From assembly GCA_045532175.1 (NCBI GenBank), contig JAZSFK010000002.1, forward strand, positions 1-6,660: a DNA stretch of 6,660 nt, read 5' to 3'. The position numbers and the translations under genes are program-made. Shown here one piece after another: positions 1 to 6,276 of the stretch (position 1 is the first letter of the stretch; each line of letters begins with the position of its first letter). This stretch comes from Fimenecus sp045532175 (GTDB taxonomy: Bacteria > Bacillota > Clostridia > Oscillospirales > Acutalibacteraceae). Under the pieces are notes generated by a model. That model was not told where the DNA came from and ran no database searches. It worked only from the letters and a program-made list of their open reading frames with translations.

Positions 1-407
1 ATTATAATCACCGAAATATCATTGACAAAAGCTTTCGTGAAAACGGAATATATTTTGGTCAACCACCAATTCTCAAATATTTAAGCGAAAATGATAATGC
101 AACTCAAAAAGAAATAGCAGACTTTTTGCATATTTCTCCACCGTCTGTTGCAACATCCCTGAAAAGAATGGAAGAATCAGGGTTGGTTGTGCGTGTTGCA
201 GATAAGAAGGACGCACGATGCAATAATCTGAAGCTTACTGAAAAGGGCAAAAAACTATCGGAATATGCTGATAATCTGTTTTTGAGTGCAGACGAAGCAA
301 CCTTTTCGGATTTTACTGATGAAGAAATCCAAACGCTTATTAAATTTCTTGAAAGAATGAATAAAAATCTTTTAGAGTTTGCAGAAAGGGGAGAAGAAAA
401 TGTTTAA
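1..407 (+). CDS. MarR-family winged-helix transcriptional regulator, 5' partial
   Basis: The frame is open from base 3 and ends at TAA 405-407, giving 134 visible codons. The true start lies upstream, and MarR proteins are usually about 140-160 aa, so only a short N-terminal piece is missing. A winged helix-turn-helix is readable. Visible residues 34-42 (TQKEIADFL) form the first HTH helix, residues 45-60 (SPPSVATSLKRMEESG) the recognition helix, and residues 62-79 the beta wing with the typical D-x-R (DARCNNLKLTEKG). The helical C-terminus (about 83-129) would be part of the dimer interface. The gene overlaps the following ABC exporter gene by 8 nt. This MarR-ABC-ABC order is common in Firmicutes, where the regulator usually represses the exporter operon and is released by a ligand. 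That role and the ligand are inferred. Its promoter and operator are outside the window. Confidence 0.9.
   Translation, partial: YNHRNIIDKSFRENGIYFGQPPILKYLSENDNATQKEIADFLHISPPSVATSLKRMEESGLVVRVADKKDARCNNLKLTEKGKKLSEYADNLFLSADEATFSDFTDEEIQTLIKFLERMNKNLLEFAERGEENV
387..393 (+). promoter_or_regulatory. Ribosome binding site for the first ABC subunit
   Basis: AGGGGAG lies inside the end of the MarR gene, 6 nt before ATG 400. It favours ATG 400 over the upstream in-frame TTG at 379, which has no comparable Shine-Dalgarno sequence. Placing the start at 400 also gives an N-terminus (MFKLLRHAKKY) typical of ABC exporter half-transporters. Confidence 0.75.
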
Positions 408-2154
408 ACTTTTAAGACATGCAAAGAAGTATATTGTTCCCACAATTTTATCACCAATATTAATGATTGGTGAAGTTGTGCTTGAACTTTTAATTCCACT
501 TGTTATGGCAGAAATTGTTAACCTTGTTCAAGGTGGAATAACTGAAGACAGTATGAGTGTTATTCTTCGTTTAGGGCTTAAAATGCTTTTATATGCTCTG
601 GGCTCGCTTTTCTGTGGTGCTATGGCAGCGAGAATGGCAGCAGTTGCAGGTATGGGCTTTGGTGCGACACTCAGAGAAGAAATTATGGGCAAAATTCAGA
701 ATTTCTCTTTCTCAAATATTGACCATTTTTCAACTGCATCACTTATTACAAGAATTACAACTGATGTAAATTCTGTGCAGAATACATTTGTTATGATGAT
801 TAGAATGTTATTCCGTGCACCTGTTATGTTTGTTGTGGCGCTTGTAATCACAATTACAAAAAGCCGTCAGGTGGCTATGCCATTCACTGTGGCACTTCCG
901 CTTATTGCAATTATTCTTATAATATTTGCTCCGATTACCTTGAAGCGATTTAAGAAGATGTTCACTATGTTTGACTCTTTCAATGCTTCAATCCAGGAAA
1001 ATCTTACTAATATAAGAGTTGTAAAAGCCTTTGTACGTTCAGATTTTGAAAAGAAAAAGTTCAAAAAGGCAAATGACGACCTTATGAATGCTGCATTACA
1101 CGCAGAAAAACTTATGATAATGGGTATGCCAACATTCACAATCATTATGTATGGCACAATCCTTGCAATTCTTTATATTGCTGCAAAGCAAATTACAGAA
1201 CAGACGTTGCTCATTGGTGATTTCTCTGCAATTTTCACTTACATTATGCAGATTTTAATCCACTTTCTTATGATTGTGATGCTCATTGCACAATTCTTTA
1301 TGTCACAGGCAAGTGCAAAGAGAATTTTGGAGGTTATGGAAGAAATCCCCGACATCAATGACGACAATGCAACCGTTACAGATGTTAAGGATGGCTCAAT
1401 CGAGTTTAAAAATGTTTCCTTTAAATATGCAGGAGCACAGAATAATGTAATCAACAATGCTACTTTCAAAATCGAAAGTGGTGAAATGGTTGGTATTATT
1501 GGTGCTACAGGCTCGGCTAAAACAAGCCTTGTGCAGTTAATTCCACGACTTTATGACATTACCGAGGGTGAATTGCTTGTCGGTGGTGTTAACGTGAAGG
1601 ATTACAAAATCTTTAATCTCCGTGATGCCGTTAGTATGGTGCTTCAGAAAAATGTTCTTTTCTCAGGCACAATTGCGGAAAATCTTCGTTGGGGTAATAA
1701 AAATGCAACTGATGAAGAACTAGTTGAGGCTTGTAAAATTGCCGATGCACATAATTTTGTGTCTTCGTTCCCCGATGGATACAATACTGATTTAGGTCAG
1801 GGCGGTGTCAATGTTTCAGGTGGACAGAAGCAAAGACTCTGTATTGCACGTGCAATTCTCAAAAAGCCGAAAATTCTTATTCTCGACGACTCCACAAGTG
1901 CAGTTGATACATTTACTGATTCAAAAATCCGTAAGGGACTTCGTGAGTGTATCCCCGACACAACAAAGATTATTATTGCACAAAGAATTTCGTCCGTTTC
2001 TGATTGTGATAAGATTATTATTCTTGACGAGGGTGGAATTAACGATATAGGTAATCACGAAGAATTGCTCCAGAGAAATGAAATTTATCAGGATATTTAT
2101 AACTCCCAGCAAAAGGGTAGTGACGATTTTGATGTGATGGGAGGTGCGTTATAA
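400..2154 (+). CDS. ABC exporter half-transporter, degenerate-site subunit (TM287/LmrC-like)
   Basis: This 584-aa protein has an N-terminal six-helix exporter membrane domain (about residues 10-305) fused to a C-terminal ATPase domain (about 333-570). It is expected in the cytoplasmic membrane exporting hydrophobic compounds; the substrate cannot be read from sequence. ATPase motifs in order are A-loop Tyr343, Walker A 368-375 (GATGSAKT), Q-loop Gln416, signature 472-476 (VSGGQ), Walker B 492-496 with Asp496, D-loop 500-503 (SAVD) and switch region near 528. The catalytic Glu is Asp497 and the switch His is Gln528. In heterodimeric exporters such as T. maritima TM287 the same two changes mark the non-hydrolytic site, so this subunit should work only as a heterodimer with the next gene. 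Its intact SGGQ signature would complete the partner's active site. Walker A has Ala373 where Gly is usual. The start at ATG 400 is supported by a strong RBS, and the stop overlaps the next start as TAATG. Confidence 0.92.
   Translation: MFKLLRHAKKYIVPTILSPILMIGEVVLELLIPLVMAEIVNLVQGGITEDSMSVILRLGLKMLLYALGSLFCGAMAARMAAVAGMGFGATLREEIMGKIQNFSFSNIDHFSTASLITRITTDVNSVQNTFVMMIRMLFRAPVMFVVALVITITKSRQVAMPFTVALPLIAIILIIFAPITLKRFKKMFTMFDSFNASIQENLTNIRVVKAFVRSDFEKKKFKKANDDLMNAALHAEKLMIMGMPTFTIIMYGTILAILYIAAKQITEQTLLIGDFSAIFTYIMQILIHFLMIVMLIAQFFMSQASAKRILEVMEEIPDINDDNATVTDVKDGSIEFKNVSFKYAGAQNNVINNATFKIESGEMVGIIGATGSAKTSLVQLIPRLYDITEGELLVGGVNVKDYKIFNLRDAVSMVLQKNVLFSGTIAENLRWGNKNATDEELVEACKIADAHNFVSSFPDGYNTDLGQGGVNVSGGQKQRLCIARAILKKPKILILDDSTSAVDTFTDSKIRKGLRECIPDTTKIIIAQRISSVSDCDKIIILDEGGINDIGNHEELLQRNEIYQDIYNSQQKGSDDFDVMGGAL
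2139..2146 (+). promoter_or_regulatory. Ribosome binding site for the second ABC subunit
   Basis: GGGAGGTG sits within the last codons of the first ABC gene, 7 nt before ATG 2154. The stop of gene one and the start of gene two share one base (TAATG), so terminating ribosomes can re-initiate, which suits equal production of two heterodimer partners. Confidence 0.75.
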
Positions 2155-4067
2155 TGGCAGGACCAATGGGTGGACCGGGAAACCGTGGCAGGGGAAGACC
2201 TGTTCAGAAACCTAAAAACACAAAGGGAACACTTAAAAGACTTTTTGGTTACATTTTGAAAAACAAGGGCTTGTTTTTTGGTATGCTTATTTTCGCAGCA
2301 ATCAGCTCAATCGCATCCGTCTCCGGCTCAATTTTCATTAAGCCTATTATTGACGATTACCTCACCCCTATGATAGGTAAAGAATTTACAAGTGAATTGG
2401 TAGCACCGCTTATTAAAATGATGTGCATTATGGGTGCAGTATTCCTTTTTGGTGCGTTGGCATCCTACGGACAGTCAAAATGCTCGGTTTGGCTTACTCA
2501 ACGCACGCTTAATGTTTTGAGAAAAGACCTTTTTGACTCTATCGCAGATTTGCCAATCAGCTTTTTTGATTCACGTCCTCACGGTGAGGTTATGAGCCGT
2601 TTTACAAACGACGTTGAAACACTTCGTCAGTTTATAAGCCAAGGTGTAACACAGTTTATTTCATCAGGAGTTATGATTATAGGTTCATTCTGTATTATGC
2701 TGTTATTGAGTTGGCAGATGACACTTATTGTTTGTGCTATGGTGATTGTAATGGTGTTCATTACAAAAACACTTGGTAAAAAGAGCGCATTTTTCTTCAA
2801 GAAGCAACAGGAAGAATTAGGTACCGTAAACGGCTATATTGAAGAAATTATTGAAGGACAAAAGGTTGTTAAGGTTTTTAATCACGAGGAAGAGGTTGTT
2901 TCTCACTTTGGAGAAATCAATGAGAATCTTCGCAGGTCTGCAACAAGTGCAAACTCTTTTGCAAATATGCTTGGACCGATTATGAACAACCTTTCCCACA
3001 TAACTTATGCTCTTACTGCCGCTGTTGGTGGTCTTTTGGCAATCAAAAAGGCTATGACCGCAGGTGATATTGTTGCTTTCCTGCAATATATCAGAAGCTT
3101 TACACAACCTATTTCCAACATTACACAGCAGTTTAACAATGCTCTTATGGCTCTTGCCGGTGCAGAAAGAATTTTTGAAATTATCGACCAGAAACCAGAG
3201 GTTGATGAGGGATATGTTGTTCTTGTCAATGCCGAGTTGGACACAAATGGTGAAATCAAGGAAACCGAAAAGCATACAGGTATCTGGGCTTGGAAGCATA
3301 CTCACGGTGACGGAAGTGTGACTTATACACGTCTTGCAGGCGATATTGTTTTCGAAAATGTTACGTTCAGCTATGATGGTAAGAAAACAGTCCTCAAGAA
3401 TGTTTCTCTTTATGCAAAACCGGGTCAGAAAATTGCTTTTGTCGGCTCAACAGGTGCAGGAAAGACAACAATTACCAATCTTATCAATCGTTTCTATGAA
3501 ATCGACGAAGGTAAAATCCGTTATGACGGAATAAATATTCAGAAAATAAAAAAGGACGACTTGCGTCGTTCGTTGGGTATTGTTTTGCAGGATACTCACC
3601 TGTTTACAGGTACAATTGAGGATAATATCCGTTACGGCAACCTTCAGGCTACTCACGAGCAGATTGTTGAAGCAGCAAAAGTTGCAAATGCCCATTCGTT
3701 CATTTCACATCTTCCCGAGGGCTATAACACAATGCTTACGGGTGATGGCTCAAACCTTTCACAGGGTCAGCGTCAGTTGATTTCCATCGCTCGTGCGGCT
3801 GTTGCAGACCCACCGGTACTTATTCTTGATGAGGCGACAAGCTCAATTGACACAAGAACCGAAAAGAATATTGAACAGGGTATGGACGCACTTATGGAAG
3901 GCAGAACAGTTTTTGTTATTGCTCACCGTCTTTCAACCGTGCGAAACGCAAAGGCTATTATGGTGCTTGAAAACGGAGAAATCATTGAACGTGGTGACCA
4001 CGACGATTTGATAGAGCAAAAAGGAAAATACTATCAGTTATATACCGGTAATTTCCAAGAAAAATAA
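2154..4067 (+). CDS. ABC exporter half-transporter, catalytic-site subunit (TM288/LmrD-like)
   Basis: This 637-aa protein is the probable heterodimer partner of the preceding subunit. Residues 1-25 are a Gly/Pro/Arg/Lys-rich cytosolic tail, about 35-335 a six-helix exporter membrane domain, and about 396-635 the ATPase domain. A-loop Tyr407, Walker A 431-438 (GSTGAGKT), Q-loop Gln479, Walker B Asp559 with catalytic Glu560, and switch His591 are all canonical. The signature is LSQGQ (535-539) rather than LSGGQ, as in TM288. In the dimer this signature faces the partner's degenerate Walker site, while the partner's SGGQ faces this subunit's complete catalytic set. One hydrolytic and one regulatory ATP site are therefore expected. 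Between membrane and ATPase domains (about 350-395) there is an extra segment, including WAWKHTHGDGSVTY, that shorter exporters lack. ATG 2154 is chosen because of the RBS and TAATG overlap. The substrate is unknown; multidrug or peptide efflux is an inference from the MarR neighbour. Confidence 0.93.
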   Translation: MAGPMGGPGNRGRGRPVQKPKNTKGTLKRLFGYILKNKGLFFGMLIFAAISSIASVSGSIFIKPIIDDYLTPMIGKEFTSELVAPLIKMMCIMGAVFLFGALASYGQSKCSVWLTQRTLNVLRKDLFDSIADLPISFFDSRPHGEVMSRFTNDVETLRQFISQGVTQFISSGVMIIGSFCIMLLLSWQMTLIVCAMVIVMVFITKTLGKKSAFFFKKQQEELGTVNGYIEEIIEGQKVVKVFNHEEEVVSHFGEINENLRRSATSANSFANMLGPIMNNLSHITYALTAAVGGLLAIKKAMTAGDIVAFLQYIRSFTQPISNITQQFNNALMALAGAERIFEIIDQKPEVDEGYVVLVNAELDTNGEIKETEKHTGIWAWKHTHGDGSVTYTRLAGDIVFENVTFSYDGKKTVLKNVSLYAKPGQKIAFVGSTGAGKTTITNLINRFYEIDEGKIRYDGINIQKIKKDDLRRSLGIVLQDTHLFTGTIEDNIRYGNLQATHEQIVEAAKVANAHSFISHLPEGYNTMLTGDGSNLSQGQRQLISIARAAVADPPVLILDEATSSIDTRTEKNIEQGMDALMEGRTVFVIAHRLSTVRNAKAIMVLENGEIIERGDHDDLIEQKGKYYQLYTGNFQEK

Positions 4068-4076
4068 ATAACTGAT

Positions 4077-4105
4077 AAGCGGGGTTAATTACGACCCCGC
4101 TTTTT
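4077..4105 (+). terminator. Rho-independent terminator of the MarR-ABC-ABC operon
   Basis: A perfect 9-bp stem (AAGCGGGGT at 4077-4085 pairing with ACCCCGCTT at 4094-4102) encloses an 8-nt loop. A run of five T (4101-4105) overlaps the end of the stem. It begins 9 nt after the stop of the second ABC gene and separates the exporter operon from the glycogen genes. Confidence 0.92.
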
Positions 4106-4188
4106 GCTTTACAAACATAAATTTGTCCTTCTGCATTTATAATAAACATTTCTGTTGCAAAATGTTTGTTTTGAAATTCTTCTGTAAT

Positions 4189-4203
4189 ATTTTGTAACAA
4201 AAT
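4189..4203. repeat. 15-bp palindrome, candidate operator site 1
   Basis: ATTTTGT-A-ACAAAAT is a perfect inverted repeat with a single central base. It lies about 60 bp upstream of the -35 of the probable glgB promoter. Its right half contains TAACAAAAT (4195-4203), repeated exactly in the next palindrome 22 bp downstream. There is no T-run after it and the stem is pure AT except for one G/C pair, so it is not a convincing terminator. A protein-binding site is the best guess, but the region is AT-rich and the regulator is unknown. Confidence 0.45.
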
Positions 4204-4216
4204 GCACAAATGCCCA

Positions 4217-4231
4217 TAACAAAATTTGTTA
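4217..4231. repeat. 15-bp palindrome, candidate operator site 2
   Basis: TAACAAA-A-TTTGTTA is a second perfect inverted repeat with a one-base centre. Its left half carries the same TAACAAAAT as site 1, offset by 22 bp, about two helical turns, which would put both sites on the same DNA face. It is nested inside a longer inverted repeat, TGCACAAA (4203-4210) with TTTGTGCA (4245-4252). It lies about 30 bp upstream of the glgB -35 box. Confidence 0.45.
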
Positions 4232-4260
4232 ACAGTTTGACTATTTTGTGCAAAAAGCAC

Positions 4261-4289
4261 TTGAAATTACAATTTTATGGTGATAAAAT
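4261..4289 (+). promoter_or_regulatory. Sigma-A-type promoter for glgB with extended -10
   Basis: The -35 is TTGAAA (4261-4266, five of six consensus) and the -10 is TAAAAT (4284-4289, five of six), with an optimal 17-nt spacer. TG at 4281-4282 one base before the -10 forms an extended -10. Transcription would begin near 4296, giving a leader of about 44 nt before glgB. It is the best promoter match in the intergenic region and follows the upstream terminator, so it probably drives glgB, glgC and whatever follows. Confidence 0.75.
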
Positions 4290-4342
4290 GTATCTGTATA
4301 AGTAGAATTATGCTTTGACGAAAACTGTGAGGTGATAAAATG
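4279..4342. repeat. 12-bp direct repeat pair (GGTGATAAAATG)
   Basis: GGTGATAAAATG occurs at 4279-4290, where it forms the extended -10 of the promoter, and again at 4331-4342, where it forms part of the Shine-Dalgarno region and the ATG of glgB. The copies are 52 bp apart and identical. It may reflect a small duplication or coincidence between similar short signals. Confidence 0.6.
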
Positions 4343-6229
4343 GCGGAGGTAGAAAAAACTTACGAAGCACAGGTGCCTGTGTATCTTTTTCACCAGGGTA
4401 ACAATGCCCGTGCTTACGAATATATGGGTGCTCATCGTGTGAATGACGACACTGTTGTCTTCAGGACTTGGGCTCCGAATGCTGTGGCAGTCAGCGTTGT
4501 TGGTGACTTTAACGGTTGGAATGATGAGGCGGACAAAGCTGAGAAAATAACTGCAGGTGGTATCTGGGAGGTTTATGTTAAAAACGTAAACTTGTATGAT
4601 TCATATAAATTCTGCATTACCGCAAAGGATGGCAGAAAGCTTATGAAATGCGACCCCTACGGTTACCATACTGAAACCCGTCCCGACAATGCCACAAAAT
4701 ACTATGAGTTAGGCTCGTACAAATGGACTGACGACAAATGGGAAAAGGCAAAGCGTGAAAAAGCACAGTATGATAGGCCTGTCAACATTTATGAGGTGCA
4801 TTTCGGCTCTTGGAAGCAGTATGAGGACGGAAACTTCTATTCATACCGTAAAATGGCAGAGGAATTAATTCCTTATGTCAAGGAAATGGGTTACACTCAT
4901 ATTGAGTTTATGCCACTTACCGAATATCCTTTTGACGGTTCATGGGGTTATCAGGTAACAGGCTATTTTGCAGCCACATCCCGATACGGTACACCTGACG
5001 ATTTGATGTATCTTATTGATATGTGTCATAAGAACAATATCGGTGTAATTCTTGACTGGGTACCTGCTCATTTCCCGAAGGATGCACACGGGCTTTGTGA
5101 ATTTGACGGTACACCTTGTTATGAATATGAGGATATCAGAAAAGGCGAACATCTTGAATGGGGCACAAAGGTTTTTGACTTTGGCAGAAACGAGGTTCAA
5201 TCCTTCCTTATTTCAAGTGCGATGTTCTGGCTCGATAAATACCATATTGACGGTCTGCGTGTTGATGCGGTTGCTTCAATGCTCTATCTTAACTATGGCA
5301 GGGATGACGGCCATTGGATTGCAAATAAAGACGGTGGAGTCGAAAATCTTGAAACTGTCGCATTCCTTAACAAGTTAAGTATGAATGTTTTCCGTGACTA
5401 TCACGGCAGTTTGCTTATAGCAGAGGAAAGTACAGCGTGGCCAATGGTTACAAAGCCTGTGTTTATGGGCGGTCTTGGTTTCAACTACAAATGGAATATG
5501 GGTTGGATGAATGACATTCTCCGTTATTTCTCAATGGACCCACTTTACAGAAAAGGTAATCACAACTGCATTACATTCTCATTCTTTTATGCTTTTTCAG
5601 AGAATTTTATCCTGCCGATTTCCCACGACGAGGTTGTTCACGGAAAATGCTCTCTTATTAATAAAATGCCCGGAACTTATGAGGAAAAATTTGCAGGAGT
5701 AAGAGCCTTTATGGGTTATATGATGGCTCATCCCGGTAAAAAGCTTATGTTTATGGGTAGCGAATTCGGTCAGTTTATTGAGTGGAATTACAAGCAGGGG
5801 CTTGACTGGTTACTTTTAGAGTATGATGCACACAGACAGTTGCAGAAATACTTTAAAGATTTAAACCATTTCTATAAGGATAATGCACCACTCTGGCAGG
5901 TTGACCATTCCTGGGAAGGCTTTTCTTGGATTTCAGCGGATGACAACGATAATTCAGTAATCGCATTCCGCAGAATCGACGAAAAAGGCAAGGAAATTAT
6001 AGCAGTCTGCAACTTTACTCCTGTTGAACGTAATAATTACAGAATCGGTGTTCCTGCAAAGGGAAATTACAAGGTAATCTTCAATTCTGATGACGAAATT
6101 TACGGTGGCTCAGGTAAAGGGCAGAAGGACAAAATCAAATGGGAAAAGACTCCTATGCACGGTTTCGAGCAGAGTATCGCCCTTGATTTACCACCAATGT
6201 CAACAATTTATCTCAAAAAGACGAGATAA
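4340..6229 (+). CDS. glgB: 1,4-alpha-glucan (glycogen) branching enzyme
   Basis: This cytoplasmic enzyme cuts an alpha-1,4 glucan chain and re-attaches it by an alpha-1,6 bond, making branch points in glycogen. The protein is complete at 629 aa. Residues about 22-115 form a CBM48-type N-terminal domain (FRTWAPNAVAVSVVGDFNGW), about 150-510 the GH13 barrel, and about 530-629 the C-terminal beta domain. Conserved regions are region I 235-244 (GVILDWVPAH), region II 304-309 (DGLRVD, nucleophile Asp309), region III 361-365 (AEEST, acid/base Glu362) and region IV 427-435 (ISHDEVVHG, Asp430). The spacings 309-362-430 equal those of E. coli GlgB (405-458-526), so the active site is intact. It is about 100 aa shorter than E. 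coli GlgB because it lacks the extra N-terminal N1 domain, as is usual in Firmicutes. ATG 4340 is preceded by GAGGTGAT. It leads an operon with glgC, 47 bp downstream. Confidence 0.97.
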   Translation: MAEVEKTYEAQVPVYLFHQGNNARAYEYMGAHRVNDDTVVFRTWAPNAVAVSVVGDFNGWNDEADKAEKITAGGIWEVYVKNVNLYDSYKFCITAKDGRKLMKCDPYGYHTETRPDNATKYYELGSYKWTDDKWEKAKREKAQYDRPVNIYEVHFGSWKQYEDGNFYSYRKMAEELIPYVKEMGYTHIEFMPLTEYPFDGSWGYQVTGYFAATSRYGTPDDLMYLIDMCHKNNIGVILDWVPAHFPKDAHGLCEFDGTPCYEYEDIRKGEHLEWGTKVFDFGRNEVQSFLISSAMFWLDKYHIDGLRVDAVASMLYLNYGRDDGHWIANKDGGVENLETVAFLNKLSMNVFRDYHGSLLIAEESTAWPMVTKPVFMGGLGFNYKWNMGWMNDILRYFSMDPLYRKGNHNCITFSFFYAFSENFILPISHDEVVHGKCSLINKMPGTYEEKFAGVRAFMGYMMAHPGKKLMFMGSEFGQFIEWNYKQGLDWLLLEYDAHRQLQKYFKDLNHFYKDNAPLWQVDHSWEGFSWISADDNDNSVIAFRRIDEKGKEIIAVCNFTPVERNNYRIGVPAKGNYKVIFNSDDEIYGGSGKGQKDKIKWEKTPMHGFEQSIALDLPPMSTIYLKKTR

Positions 6230-6263
6230 TTGAAATATGTAAAAAAATAAACTTATTATAAAT

Positions 6264-6268
6264 GGAGG
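6264..6268 (+). promoter_or_regulatory. Ribosome binding site of glgC
   Basis: GGAGG lies 8 nt before ATG 6277 in the 47-bp gap after glgB. It fixes the glgC start. No terminator hairpin lies in the gap, which supports co-transcription with glgB. Confidence 0.8.
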
Positions 6269-6276
6269 AATTTACA

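Noticed and set aside
2817..3305. A 162-codon reading frame on the minus strand inside the second ABC gene
   Set aside because: It lies wholly antisense to a well-supported ABC exporter gene, its translation resembles no known domain, and no RBS or promoter context supports it. It is a shadow of the real gene's codon pattern.
4138..4143. A perfect TATAAT in the intergenic region
   Set aside because: No acceptable -35 box lies 16-18 nt upstream (the sequence there is about ACATAA), and it is nearly 200 bp from glgB.
3982..4260. A minus-strand reading frame running from the intergenic region into the end of the second ABC gene
   Set aside because: It crosses the terminator hairpin and the palindromes, has low-complexity AT-driven composition and has no recognisable domain or ribosome binding site.
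4288..4305. A five-codon mini-ORF (MYLYK, stop) in the glgB leader, as a possible regulatory leader peptide
   Set aside because: Its ATG overlaps the -10 box of the best promoter and lies upstream of the predicted transcription start near 4296, so it would not be in that transcript. It also lacks a strong Shine-Dalgarno sequence and has no codon bias suggestive of attenuation.
4315..4341. TTGACG and TAAAAT as a second promoter directly before glgB
   Set aside because: The spacer is only 15 nt and the -10 would overlap the start codon, so the transcript would begin inside glgB.
6230..6259. TTGAAA with TATTAT 18 nt downstream, as a separate glgC promoter
   Set aside because: The predicted transcription start would fall in or next to the glgC Shine-Dalgarno sequence (6264-6268), leaving no usable ribosome binding site. 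The match is easily produced by the AT-rich gap.
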